Notes under the pieces: model-generated
Seen by the model: the letters and a program-made list of their open reading frames with translations, nothing else
What the model was told of the DNA's origin: nothing
Database searches by the model: none
Origin: DAOMNN01 sp035443825
GTDB lineage: Bacteria; Pseudomonadota; Gammaproteobacteria; Burkholderiales; Rhodocyclaceae
Length of the DNA stretch: 40,116 nt
Reading direction: 5' to 3'
Assembly (NCBI GenBank): GCA_035443825.1
Contig: DAOMNN010000028.1
Span: 1-40,116, forward strand
Part shown: piece after piece, positions 31,635 through 40,069 of the stretch
Numbering within the stretch: the first letter of the stretch is position 1
How the letters are laid out: each line of letters begins with the position of its first letter
Position numbers and translations under genes: made by a program

Positions 31635-33431
31635 TCAGCTCGCGAGCAGCGCCTCGGCCGGAACACCAACGCGAACGTTGCCCCAATGCCGTCCCGACAC
31701 GGTGATCGGCATCGCGATATCGCAAAGAATCTCTCCGGTGTCCCGAAGGTATGTCTGCAACAACATCGGTTCGGTGTTCCTAGCTGCCCGCAGTTCGGGC
31801 GGGCGCTCGAACTTTCTGCAGGTACGATTGCCCACCAGGTCGACCTCGGGTTTGCCGGTGAGCGGTTTCGAATAGCGCAGGTTATGCGCCGACAGATAGC
31901 TGTCGGTGTTTACCGCCACGGCGAACGCGCAACCGGGGATCGAGTTCATCCCCTCCTCGAGCATCTGTTGACAACGACGTCCGAACTCCTCTCCCCAGGA
32001 GACACGGAACTTTGGAGGATCGGTGTTCGGAATCGGATCGTAGCGTTTGTCGAACACATCCATGCCGGATCTTGCCATCTCCTCCATCTGCGCCTGGATA
32101 CTGTCCCGGAACCGTCGAGCCTGGTCCACCGCATGGTCGAACGCACCCTGGCCGATCTTGAACCGCGATACCAGTTCCTGCACCGCTTCGGTCGCCTTCG
32201 ACAGCAACTGCGTCCGCTTCTCGGACTCGACCATGTTTTCGGCCACGGCGCCGGACAGGTCGTGAATGGCGGTCACGTTCTCATGCACCTGCGCGTTCGT
32301 TGCCGAAAGTTCCTCCATTGCCGCAGCGATCTGCAGCAACTGCTCGCCAGTTGCTTCGAAATCACCCACCATCGAGGCGAACTGCTCGGCTGAACGGCCC
32401 ACCACTTCACGCGTTTGCTGCACGTCCGTGTTGATGACCTCGTTCTCGGCGCGCGTGTTCGATACGAGTTCGATCATTCCATTGATGTTGCCAGCGATCT
32501 CTTCCGTCGCCTGATTCACTCGCTCGGCGAGTTTGCGCACCTCATCGGCCACCACCGCAAACCCGCGACCGGCCTCGCCGGCGCGTGCGGCTTCGATGGC
32601 CGCATTCAGCGCCAGAAGGTTGGTCTGATCGGCAACCTCGCGAATCAGCGATGCAATCTTCTTGACACTTTCTGATCGCTTGGACAGATCATCGACGGTC
32701 TGATTGAAGCTCAGCACCTTTTCTCCGACCGCGTTGATCTTGCCGGCAATGTCGCGCATCTCGCTGAGCGAATGGCGTGCGGTTTCCAGATTGGCGGTCG
32801 TCGATGCGGAGATGTTCTGCGTGCTTGCGGAAACGCTGTCGATCGCGGACGTGGATTCAGTACTGGCCGAAAAAACGATCTCGGTCATCTGACCCTGCGC
32901 CTTGGCGTCCCGAGCGGAGTTCTCGACCCGAGTCTTGACCTGAACCGCCTCAGTCGCAATGCTGACGCTCGTGGTGCGGACCTCGCTGATGATCTGGCGC
33001 ATCTTGCCGGCGAACCGGTTGTAGCCCATCGCCAGATCCCGCAGTTCATCATGTGTGACGAGCGGCAGATCATGGGAAAAGTCGCCCTCGCCCCGCGCGA
33101 TCTCGTTGAAAATTCTGGTGATCTCCTTCACCGGCCGCACGATGAGGTGGCGGATGTAGAGAATCTGTCCGATGTTGATCAGCAGCGCGATTACGGTGAG
33201 CACGAGCATCGCATAGAGGGTAATGTCCAGCGATGCGGTGATACCCTGCGCAACTTCAGGCTGGACCTCCCCCCTTGCCAGAAGGGACTGCACCTCGCTC
33301 TTGTGGCGGAAGTAGATACCCAGGTAGAAGACGTCAATAAAGAAAAGCAGCAGGAAACTGCAAAGCTTCTTGGTCAACGAATTCCAGAACGTCTTTTCGA
33401 TCGACTCGTATAGTTGTGCGAACGTACCCAT
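31635..33431 (-). CDS. Methyl-accepting chemotaxis protein with C-terminal sensor-like domain
   Basis: A 598-residue receptor. TM1 (about 21-41) and TM2 (about 70-95) enclose only about 28 periplasmic residues, so there is no periplasmic sensor. A HAMP domain (about 96-148) and the signalling helices follow, with the hairpin tip IREVADQTNLLALNAAIEAA and AGEAGRGFAVVADEVRKLAE. After the coiled coil a domain of roughly 140 residues contains KFRVSWGEEFGRR, TDSYLSAHNLRYS, VGNRTCRKFE and ILCDIAMPITVSGRHWGNVR. This resembles the cytoplasmic Cache-like domains placed at the C-terminus of some receptors. The ATG at 33431 has GGGAGA nearby and lies about 34 nt after a sigma-28-like promoter. Confidence 0.9.
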   Translation of the reverse strand: MGTFAQLYESIEKTFWNSLTKKLCSFLLLFFIDVFYLGIYFRHKSEVQSLLARGEVQPEVAQGITASLDITLYAMLVLTVIALLINIGQILYIRHLIVRPVKEITRIFNEIARGEGDFSHDLPLVTHDELRDLAMGYNRFAGKMRQIISEVRTTSVSIATEAVQVKTRVENSARDAKAQGQMTEIVFSASTESTSAIDSVSASTQNISASTTANLETARHSLSEMRDIAGKINAVGEKVLSFNQTVDDLSKRSESVKKIASLIREVADQTNLLALNAAIEAARAGEAGRGFAVVADEVRKLAERVNQATEEIAGNINGMIELVSNTRAENEVINTDVQQTREVVGRSAEQFASMVGDFEATGEQLLQIAAAMEELSATNAQVHENVTAIHDLSGAVAENMVESEKRTQLLSKATEAVQELVSRFKIGQGAFDHAVDQARRFRDSIQAQMEEMARSGMDVFDKRYDPIPNTDPPKFRVSWGEEFGRRCQQMLEEGMNSIPGCAFAVAVNTDSYLSAHNLRYSKPLTGKPEVDLVGNRTCRKFERPPELRAARNTEPMLLQTYLRDTGEILCDIAMPITVSGRHWGNVRVGVPAEALLAS

Positions 33432-33472
33432 TCGATCTCCCTCTCCCTCTCTGCCAGGTGTTTCCATTACTT

Positions 33473-33499
33473 GTAACGGAATCGTATCGCACTACTTTA
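33473..33499 (-). promoter_or_regulatory. Probable sigma-28 (FliA) promoter of the chemoreceptor gene
   Basis: On the minus strand TAAAGTAG is followed after 11 bp by TCCGTTAC. Against the FliA consensus TAAAGTTT-N11-GCCGATAA this gives 6 of 8 and 5 of 8 matches at the correct spacing. Transcription would start near 33465. This leaves a short purine-rich leader with the ribosome binding site before the ATG at 33431. FliA control is common for chemoreceptors. Confidence 0.5.
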
Positions 33500-33523
33500 G
33501 GCATACCCGATAAATTCTCCCGC

Positions 33524-33551
33524 CCCCCGCAAGAATCGGCATCTTCGGGGG
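33524..33551. other. Bulged inverted repeat in the lysS upstream region
   Basis: CCCCCG-(C)-AAGA pairs with TCTT-CGGGGG across a seven-base loop, giving a ten-pair stem with one bulged C. It lies about 126 nt before lysS and about 25 bp beyond the -35 of the divergent chemoreceptor promoter. No T-run follows on either strand, so it is not a standard terminator. It could be a leader hairpin of lysS or a protein site. Confidence 0.3.
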
Positions 33552-33676
33552 AAATCATGCGGACCGATTTGCCCGCCGCCATCGCCCATGCCACAATTCC
33601 GCGTTGCCGCAAACGGTGGCGTCATGACACATCTGCCCCGGGTACGCACCAATCCATCCTATTCAAGCCGAGCCTC

Positions 33677-35185
33677 ATGAACGATCAGAACAGCCACAAT
33701 CCGTCGCAACCCGACGAGAACCACATCATTGCCGAGCGGCGCGAGAAGCTCTCCGCGTGGCGCGCGTCGGGCACGGCGTTTCCCAACGATTTCGAGCGGG
33801 AGAACACGGCCGGCAGGCTTGATGAACTCTACGCGCAAAAGGGCAACGAGGAGTTGGAAGGGACGCCGGTAGAGGTCAAGGTGGCCGGACGCATCATGCT
33901 CAAGCGTGTGATGGGCAAGGCAAGCTTCATCACGATTCAGGATCTTTCGGGTCGGATCCAGATATATGTGACGCGAGACGCCGTCGGCGAGGAAGTCTAC
34001 GCCGCGTTCAAACACTGGGACATCGGCGACATCGTCGGGGTCGTCGGCACGCTGTTCAAGACCAAGACCGGAGAATTGACGATCAAGGCCGCCGAGGTGC
34101 GCCTCCTCACCAAAAGCCTGCGCCCGCTGCCCGACAAGTATCACGGATTGACCGACGTCGAACAGAAGTACCGGCAGCGCTACGTCGATCTGATCATGAA
34201 CGAGCAGACCCGATTCACCTTCGTCGCGCGCAGTCGCATGGTCCAGTCGATCCGCAACTATATGGTCGGACACGGTTTCCTCGAGGTCGAGACCCCGATG
34301 ATGCATCCGATTCCTGGCGGTGCCGTGGCGAAACCCTTCACCACGCACCACAACGCGCTCGACATGGATCTTTTCCTGCGCATTGCACCGGAGCTCTACC
34401 TCAAGCGCCTCGTGGTCGGCGGTTTCGAGAAGGTGTTCGAGGTCAACCGCAATTTCCGCAACGAGGGCCTGAGCCCCCGCCACAATCCTGAGTTCACGAT
34501 GATGGAGTTCTACGAAGCCTACGCGAACTACCGTTCGCTGATGGACTTCACCGAGGGCCTCATCCGTCACTCGGCGCGCGAGGCGCTGGGTTCCGAAACC
34601 TTCGTCTACCAGGGCCGCGAACTCGATCTGTCGCGACCATTTGCACGCCTGACCATTGTCGAGGCCATCCACAGGCATCATCCGGGCTTCACCCTCGAAC
34701 AACTCCAGAACGCCGCATGGCTGCGCGGCAAGCTCGCCGAACTCGACATCGAGGTACGCCCCGGATCGGGCCTTGGCGCACTCCAGCTCACTCTTTTCGA
34801 GGAGACCACGGAGGCGGACCTGTGGGATCCGACCTTCATCATCGACTATCCGGCCGAGGTGTCGCCGCTGGCCCGGCGCAACCAGCTCAATCCCGATATC
34901 ACGGAGCGGTTCGAACTGTTCATCGTCGGACGCGAAATCGCCAACGGCTTTTCGGAGTTGAACGACCCCGAGGACCAGGCGGCCCGCTTCCTCGAGCAGG
35001 TCAAGGCAAAGGAAGCCGGGGACGAGGAGGCGATGTATTACGACGCGGACTACATTCGGGCACTCGAATACGGCCTGCCCCCGACAGGCGGCTGCGGCAT
35101 CGGAATCGACCGGCTCGTGATGTTGCTTACCGACAGTCCCTCGATTCGCGACGTGATCCTGTTTCCGCAAATGCGTGCGGAATGA
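33677..35185 (+). CDS. lysS: Lysyl-tRNA synthetase, class II
   Basis: The 502-residue enzyme charges tRNA-Lys. An N-terminal OB-fold anticodon-binding domain (about 65-165, VAGRIMLKRVMGKASFITIQ) precedes the class II core. Motif 1 is in VETPMMHPIPGGAVAKPF, motif 2 in VFEVNRNFRNEGLSPRHNPE, and motif 3 in GCGIGIDRLVMLLTDSPSIR. The ATG at 33677 (MNDQNSHNPSQPDENH) gives the usual flexible N-terminus; a longer in-frame extension overlaps the divergent receptor gene and is not family-like. It is followed after 54 bp by mnmC, which modifies the wobble base of tRNA-Lys. No prfB precedes it, unlike in many bacteria. Confidence 0.96.
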   Translation: MNDQNSHNPSQPDENHIIAERREKLSAWRASGTAFPNDFERENTAGRLDELYAQKGNEELEGTPVEVKVAGRIMLKRVMGKASFITIQDLSGRIQIYVTRDAVGEEVYAAFKHWDIGDIVGVVGTLFKTKTGELTIKAAEVRLLTKSLRPLPDKYHGLTDVEQKYRQRYVDLIMNEQTRFTFVARSRMVQSIRNYMVGHGFLEVETPMMHPIPGGAVAKPFTTHHNALDMDLFLRIAPELYLKRLVVGGFEKVFEVNRNFRNEGLSPRHNPEFTMMEFYEAYANYRSLMDFTEGLIRHSAREALGSETFVYQGRELDLSRPFARLTIVEAIHRHHPGFTLEQLQNAAWLRGKLAELDIEVRPGSGLGALQLTLFEETTEADLWDPTFIIDYPAEVSPLARRNQLNPDITERFELFIVGREIANGFSELNDPEDQAARFLEQVKAKEAGDEEAMYYDADYIRALEYGLPPTGGCGIGIDRLVMLLTDSPSIRDVILFPQMRAE

Positions 35186-35239
35186 CGCGGATTCCCTGGC
35201 CGAAGGGCTCATTTGCACACCCCTTCGGAGCCGCAGCAC

Positions 35240-37168
35240 ATGCCGCTCGAACCCGCCCGCCTCGCCTTCCGTGAAGACGGAGTAGCCTACTCCGAATCAT
35301 ACCGCGACGTGTATCACTCGAACGCAGGGGGGCTGCAACAGGCCACGCAGGTCTTCCTCGGTGGCAATGCCTTGCCCGAGCGCTGGCAGCGGTGCGCGAC
35401 CTTCACCATCGTCGAGACAGGTTTCGGGCAGGGCCTGAACTTCCTAGCAACCTGGGCGGCCTGGCGCGCTGACCCCAAACGATGCGCTCGACTGCATTTC
35501 GTATCTGCAGAGCTGCATCCGTTCCGTTGCGAGGATCTGGCCGTGCTGCATGCCCAGTGGCCGCAACTCGAACCGCTCTCCGGGGCCTTGCGGGCACGAT
35601 GGCCCGTACTGACCCCCGGATTCCACCGGATCCACCTCGACGACGGTGCAGTGGTACTTACGCTGCTCTTCGGAGACGCCACCAGTCAGTTGCGGCAACT
35701 CGACTGTCGTGCGGACGCCTTCTTCCTGGACGGATTCTCGCCCAGATGCAATGCCGAGATGTGGACGGTGAGCCTGTATCACGAGCTCGCCCGGCTCGCA
35801 CAACCCGGCGCCACGCTGGCGACCTGGTCGGTCACTGGCGCCGTTCGCCGTGGACTGACCGAGGTGGGGTTCGAATGCCACAAGGCACCTGGCTTCGCAC
35901 TCAAGCGCGAGATGCTGCACGGTCGATTTCACGGTCAGAATCGCACCACGCGCCCGCCGCCCAAGCAACACGCTCTCGTAGTCGGCGCTGGCCTCGCCGG
36001 CACCGCGATTGCCAATCGCCTTGCCGAACGAGGCTGGACGATCGATCTGATCGATTCTGCCGAGGCGCCCGGCCGCGGCGCTTCCGGAAACCTGGCCGGC
36101 GTGCTGCGTCCATTGCCCAGCCTCGACGACAATCGCCTCGCACGTCTCACGCGCGCAGGCAGCCTTTACGGCGTCGATCACCTGCGCCGCCTGGAACAAT
36201 CCGACCTGAGCGTGCGCTGGGGATCATGCGGTGCGCTGCATCTTGCGCGCGACCCGCGTCAACTGGAGAAACAGCGCGAGGTGGTACGAACCCATCGCTA
36301 CCCCGAGTCGTACGTTCGATTCGTCGAGCGCGACCAGGCATCGGAGATCGCGGGCTGGCCGGTCGAACTGGGCGGATGGTGGTTTCCTCAGGGCGCCTGG
36401 GTACAGCCGCCGAGCTTGTGCGAAGCCGGCATCGCTGCATGGCCGCAACGGATACGCAGACACCTGGGTCGCACGATGCATCGGCTCGAACGTCGTGATG
36501 GCCATTGGTTCGCGCTCGATACCGGCGGCAGCATCATTGCGCACGCCCCGATCGCAATACTCGCCAACGGAATCGCCATCACCACCGTCGAGCAGTCCCG
36601 TTCATTGCCGGTACGCAGCGCACGGGGACAGGTCTCGCATCTGCCCGCCATCGCAAACAGCGCACCTCACGTCGTGGTCTGTCGTCTCGGATACGTCAGC
36701 CCTGCGATCGACGGCTGGCGCAGTGCCGGTGCAACCTTTTCGGTAGATGATGACGATCCCGCCCTGCGTGAAACCGATCATCAGGAGAACCTGGCCAGAC
36801 TCGAGTTCATCCTCCCGGGGTATACCCGTGATCTCACGACTTCCAGCCTCGCGGGTCGCGTCGGGTTTCGCCCCGCTTCACCAGACCGCTTGCCCATCGT
36901 GGGTGCGGTGCCGTCCGGGCACCCCGTCGAGCGCGACACTCCCCTGCGGGAAATTCCGCGCCATCCCGGCCTGTATGCGGTCTCAGGCTTCGGTGCCAGA
37001 GGGCTGGTGTGGGCATCGATCGTGGCCGAAATGCTCGCAAGTCAGCTGGACGGAGACGTGGTACCGCTCGAGCGTGAGCTTGTGGACGCAATCGACCCGG
37101 CACGATACCTGCTGCACCGTAGTGGCAGGACACCCGCGCGGACCCGATCGACGACAAGGGACACCTGA
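35240..37168 (+). CDS. mnmC: Bifunctional tRNA mnm5s2U34 biosynthesis enzyme MnmC
   Basis: A 642-residue fusion enzyme. The N-terminal MnmD-type methyltransferase (about 1-235) shows VETGFGQGLNFLATW, FFLDGFSPRCNAEMWT and GFALKREML. The C-terminal FAD oxidoreductase has a Rossmann motif (ALVVGAGLAGTAIANRLAER) and VSGFGARGLVWASIVAEML. The oxidoreductase turns cmnm5s2U34 into nm5s2U34, and the methyltransferase makes mnm5s2U34, in tRNA-Lys, Glu and related tRNAs. The ATG at 35240 has GGAG nine nt upstream; a TTG at 35213 is less likely. Both halves appear complete. Confidence 0.94.
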   Translation: MPLEPARLAFREDGVAYSESYRDVYHSNAGGLQQATQVFLGGNALPERWQRCATFTIVETGFGQGLNFLATWAAWRADPKRCARLHFVSAELHPFRCEDLAVLHAQWPQLEPLSGALRARWPVLTPGFHRIHLDDGAVVLTLLFGDATSQLRQLDCRADAFFLDGFSPRCNAEMWTVSLYHELARLAQPGATLATWSVTGAVRRGLTEVGFECHKAPGFALKREMLHGRFHGQNRTTRPPPKQHALVVGAGLAGTAIANRLAERGWTIDLIDSAEAPGRGASGNLAGVLRPLPSLDDNRLARLTRAGSLYGVDHLRRLEQSDLSVRWGSCGALHLARDPRQLEKQREVVRTHRYPESYVRFVERDQASEIAGWPVELGGWWFPQGAWVQPPSLCEAGIAAWPQRIRRHLGRTMHRLERRDGHWFALDTGGSIIAHAPIAILANGIAITTVEQSRSLPVRSARGQVSHLPAIANSAPHVVVCRLGYVSPAIDGWRSAGATFSVDDDDPALRETDHQENLARLEFILPGYTRDLTTSSLAGRVGFRPASPDRLPIVGAVPSGHPVERDTPLREIPRHPGLYAVSGFGARGLVWASIVAEMLASQLDGDVVPLERELVDAIDPARYLLHRSGRTPARTRSTTRDT

Positions 37169-37175
37169 ACCGACA

Positions 37176-37181
37176 TATAAT
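37176..37181 (+). promoter_or_regulatory. TATAAT box upstream of the sbtA-like gene
   Basis: A perfect TATAAT lies in the 53-bp gap after mnmC. No good TTGACA hexamer sits 16-18 bp upstream. Transcription would start near 37188, which favours the ATG at 37222 over the one at 37195 as start of the next gene. Confidence 0.38.
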
Positions 37182-37221
37182 CTCAAGCCCTGCCATGCTC
37201 CGGTCGATCGCGCAAGAACGC

Positions 37222-38160
37222 ATGGACCCCATTCCGCTCTTCTTCGTGCTCGGTTTCCTCGCCCGTCTGACACGTTCGGACCTGAAGATTCCGGCTCAGT
37301 TATACGAGGCTTTGTCGATCTACCTTCTGCTCGCGATCGGGCTGAAGGGAGGGATGGAGCTTGCAAGACAGGATGCGTTGCACATTCTTCCCCAGGCTGT
37401 TTCCGTCATGGGCCTGGGCGTGCTCATACCGCTGATCGCGTTCCCCGTACTGCGCAGGCTCGGCCGATTCGACCGCTTCAATGCGGCAGCCATTGCGGGC
37501 CACTATGGTTCTGTAAGCGTGGTGACGTTTGCCGTCGCCATCGACTACCTGATCGCGCGTGGCAGCGACTTTGAAGCCTATATGCCTCTGTTCCTGGTGC
37601 TACTCGAGATGCCCGGCATCGCGATCGGAATCCTTCTGGCAAGAATGGGCGGAGAACTTGCGAAAGTGCGCTGGGGCGCACTCGGCCACGAAATCCTGTT
37701 CGGCAAGAGCATGGTCCTGCTCGGAGGCGGTCTCGTGATCGGCTGGGTTGCAGGGCCCGAAGGACTGTCACCGCTGGAACCCTTCTTCTTCAGCCTGTTC
37801 AAGGGCGTACTGTGCCTCTTCCTGCTCGAGATGGGACTTGTTGCGGCAAGCCAGGCGGCGGCCCTGCGCACCAGCGGTTCCTTTCTCGTGGCGTTCGCCG
37901 TTGCGATGCCGGTGGTGTCGGCAATCCTGGGCAGCATTGTGGGCGCGCTGATCGGGCTTTCGGCCGGAGGCGCGCTGTTGCTCGCGACACTCGCGGCCAG
38001 CGCATCCTATATCGCTGCACCTGCGGCCATGCGCATCGCGATACCGGAAGCCAATCCGGGACTCTCGATCACCGCCGCGCTCGTCATCACCTTCCCCTTC
38101 AACATACTGATCGGGATACCACTGTACGATCGAATCGTGGGACTGGTTTACGGGGGCTGA
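37222..38160 (+). CDS. sbtA: SbtA-family sodium-dependent bicarbonate transporter
   Basis: A 312-residue protein with about ten membrane helices. Conserved segments are LLLAIGLKGGMELARQD, FNAAAIAGHYGSVSVVTFAV, PLFLVLLEMPGIAIGILLAR and ATLAASASYIAAPAAMRIAIPEANP, which match the SbtA family and its two inverted repeats. Cyanobacterial SbtA imports bicarbonate with sodium; proteobacterial homologues occur in autotrophs and heterotrophs, and their substrate is less well proven. The start MDPIPLFFVLG was chosen because the first helix begins there and a TATAAT lies just upstream; MLRSIAQER at 37195 is an alternative. A PII-like SbtB gene follows after one base. Confidence 0.87.
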   Translation: MDPIPLFFVLGFLARLTRSDLKIPAQLYEALSIYLLLAIGLKGGMELARQDALHILPQAVSVMGLGVLIPLIAFPVLRRLGRFDRFNAAAIAGHYGSVSVVTFAVAIDYLIARGSDFEAYMPLFLVLLEMPGIAIGILLARMGGELAKVRWGALGHEILFGKSMVLLGGGLVIGWVAGPEGLSPLEPFFFSLFKGVLCLFLLEMGLVAASQAAALRTSGSFLVAFAVAMPVVSAILGSIVGALIGLSAGGALLLATLAASASYIAAPAAMRIAIPEANPGLSITAALVITFPFNILIGIPLYDRIVGLVYGG

Positions 38161-38161
38161 A

Positions 38162-38479
38162 ATGAGCAACACGCATCCATGCAAGCTGGTGGTCATCATC
38201 TGCGAATCCGCAATCGAGGCCTCGTTGTCGGACGACGTGATGCGCCTGGGGGCTCATGGCTACACGGTCGCCGATGTGCGCGGCCAGGGAAGCCATGGGG
38301 CACGGAGCGCGCTGTGGGGCGCGGACCGAAGTATCCGCATGGAAATCCTGTGCGACGAAACGACCTCGGTCGCGATCGTGGCGCACGTGGAGCAGGCCTA
38401 CTTCCGCAACTTCGCGATGGTCGCCTATGTCACCGACGTGGGCGTGCTTCGCCCCGACAAGTTCCAGCACAAGAGCTGA
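38162..38479 (+). CDS. PII-like regulator SbtB
   Basis: A 105-residue ferredoxin-fold protein of the PII superfamily: KLVVIICESAIEASLSDDVM, GAHGYTVADVRGQGSHG leading into the T-loop region, and FAMVAYVTDVGVLRPDKF at the C-terminus. SbtB binds adenine nucleotides, including cAMP and AMP, and blocks SbtA. The redox-sensitive C-terminal CGPxGC extension seen in many cyanobacterial SbtB proteins is absent; the chain ends after the VLRPDKF motif. The gene starts one base after the sbtA stop, with a GGGGG ribosome binding site inside sbtA, so expression is coupled. Confidence 0.87.
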   Translation: MSNTHPCKLVVIICESAIEASLSDDVMRLGAHGYTVADVRGQGSHGARSALWGADRSIRMEILCDETTSVAIVAHVEQAYFRNFAMVAYVTDVGVLRPDKFQHKS

Positions 38480-38507
38480 CGCGTCCACATCCGTCCGAGC
38501 ACACGCT

Positions 38508-39908
38508 TCAGACGTAGCGGGACATCCTCGCCATTACCCGCTCACGACCCAGCAGCTCGAGTACCGCGTCGATCGATGGCGTCTGTGCAACCCCAAGCGT
38601 CGCCACCCGCAACGGGATCGCCACCTGGGGCATCTTCAGGCCATGTTCAGCCATCGTGTCCTTGATCGCCTGATTCAGGCTCGATCTCTCCCATGCAATG
38701 GATTCGAGGCGACGCTTCAAGCTTGCGAGCGCCGTTCGCGCACCTTCGCCGAGATGTTGTTCGAGCACTTCGGGAGCGGGGTGCACCTCCACGAGATAGA
38801 GTTCGACCGCATCGGCCAACTCGTTGAGGTTGCCGACCCGCTCCTTGTACAAGGCGACGATACCCTCCAGTGCAGGGCCGGCCTCCGGGTCGATTCCTCT
38901 CTTCGCAAGGCGATTCGCGACGTCGGCCGCCAGTGCTAAATCGTTCGATTGCTTGATGTAATGTGCGTTGAGCCAGTTCAGCTTCTCGGTGTTGAACTGT
39001 GCCGCCGATGGTGTGATGTGATCGAGGTCGAACCACGCCACGAATTGTGCGCGCGAAAAGATCTCGTCATCGCCGTGGCTCCAGCCCAGCCGCGCGAGAT
39101 AGTTCACGACCGCGTCGGCGAGGTAACCATCGTCGTGATACTGCATTACGCTTACCGCGCCGTGGCGCTTCGAAAGCTTCGTGCCATCGTCGCCGAGTAT
39201 CATCGACAGGTGAGCATACCGTGGCAGCTCGGCACCGAGCGCCTTGAGGATGTTGATCTGCCGTGGCGTGTTATTGACGTGGTCGTCACCGCGGATGACG
39301 TGCGTAATACGCATGTCCAGGTCGTCGACGACCACGCAGAAGTTGTAGGTCGGCGTCCCATCGGCACGCGCGATCACCAGGTCGTCAAGCTCGGCGTTCG
39401 CAATCTCGATCCGGCCCTTGACGAGATCATCCCAAGCGACGACACCATCGGCAGGGTTGCGAAAACGTACCACCGGCCTTGCCCCCTCCGGCGGCTCCGG
39501 CAGGAGCTTGCCCGGTTCCGGCCTCCATCGGCCATCGTAACGGGGCTTCTCGCCCCTTTCGCGCTGCTGCTCGCGCATCCGGTCGAGTTCCTCGGCCGTC
39601 GCATAACAATGGTAGGCGGCTCCCTCGGCGAGCATTCTGCCGATGACTTCCTTGTAGCGATCCATTCGCTGCATCTGGTAGAAGGGGCCTTCGTCCGGAT
39701 CGAGTCCAAGCCAGCTCATCCCGTCCAGAATCGCCTGCACGGCTTCCGGTGTCGAACGCTCGACATCGGTGTCCTCTACGCGCAGGATGAAGGTTCCTCC
39801 ATGCCGCCGCGCAAAGGCCCAGCAGAACAAGGCCGTTCTGGCACCTCCGATGTGAAGGTAGCCTGTCGGGCTGGGTGCGAAGCGGGTACGGACCTTGTTG
39901 GAGGGCAT
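38508..39908 (-). CDS. gltX: Glutamyl-tRNA synthetase
   Basis: The 466-residue class I synthetase charges tRNA-Glu. The HIGH motif is YLHIGGART (H19-G22), followed by LRVEDTDVERSTPEAV. The KMSKS motif is KLSKRHGAVSV. The C-terminal helical anticodon-binding region runs from about 330. The bacterial GluRS zinc cysteines of the SWIM-like type are not evident, as in many GltX1 proteins. It is convergent with the sbtB-like gene. A tRNA-Val and terminator lie upstream on the same strand. Confidence 0.96.
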   Translation of the reverse strand: MPSNKVRTRFAPSPTGYLHIGGARTALFCWAFARRHGGTFILRVEDTDVERSTPEAVQAILDGMSWLGLDPDEGPFYQMQRMDRYKEVIGRMLAEGAAYHCYATAEELDRMREQQRERGEKPRYDGRWRPEPGKLLPEPPEGARPVVRFRNPADGVVAWDDLVKGRIEIANAELDDLVIARADGTPTYNFCVVVDDLDMRITHVIRGDDHVNNTPRQINILKALGAELPRYAHLSMILGDDGTKLSKRHGAVSVMQYHDDGYLADAVVNYLARLGWSHGDDEIFSRAQFVAWFDLDHITPSAAQFNTEKLNWLNAHYIKQSNDLALAADVANRLAKRGIDPEAGPALEGIVALYKERVGNLNELADAVELYLVEVHPAPEVLEQHLGEGARTALASLKRRLESIAWERSSLNQAIKDTMAEHGLKMPQVAIPLRVATLGVAQTPSIDAVLELLGRERVMARMSRYV

Positions 39909-40030
39909 CTGTGCTGGAACCTTGATGTGGACGCGAGATTCGATACATTGTGCCCTCGACGCCCGGCCGCGAATATCGGATCCTGGTCAAGGGCTCGGCT
40001 TCTTGCGGCATGTCGCAGCGCCGGCCCGAA

Positions 40031-40060
40031 ACAAAAAACCCCGAAGCACGCGCGTCGGGG
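40031..40060 (-). terminator. Intrinsic terminator after tRNA-Val
   Basis: On the minus strand CCCCGA (40060-40055) pairs with TCGGGG (40044-40039) across a ten-base loop, followed at once by TTTTTTGT. It lies 10 bp beyond the CCA end of tRNA-Val, so it should end that transcript and separate it from gltX. Confidence 0.8.
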
Positions 40061-40069
40061 TCTCGATCG

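Noticed and set aside
31322..31705. 127-codon plus frame in the gap between aapJ and the receptor gene
   Set aside because: Its second half is Arg-rich and overlaps the receptor 3' end, and no domain is recognisable.
33659..35239. Minus-strand frame of 526 codons
   Set aside because: It lies exactly opposite lysS, which has all class II synthetase motifs.
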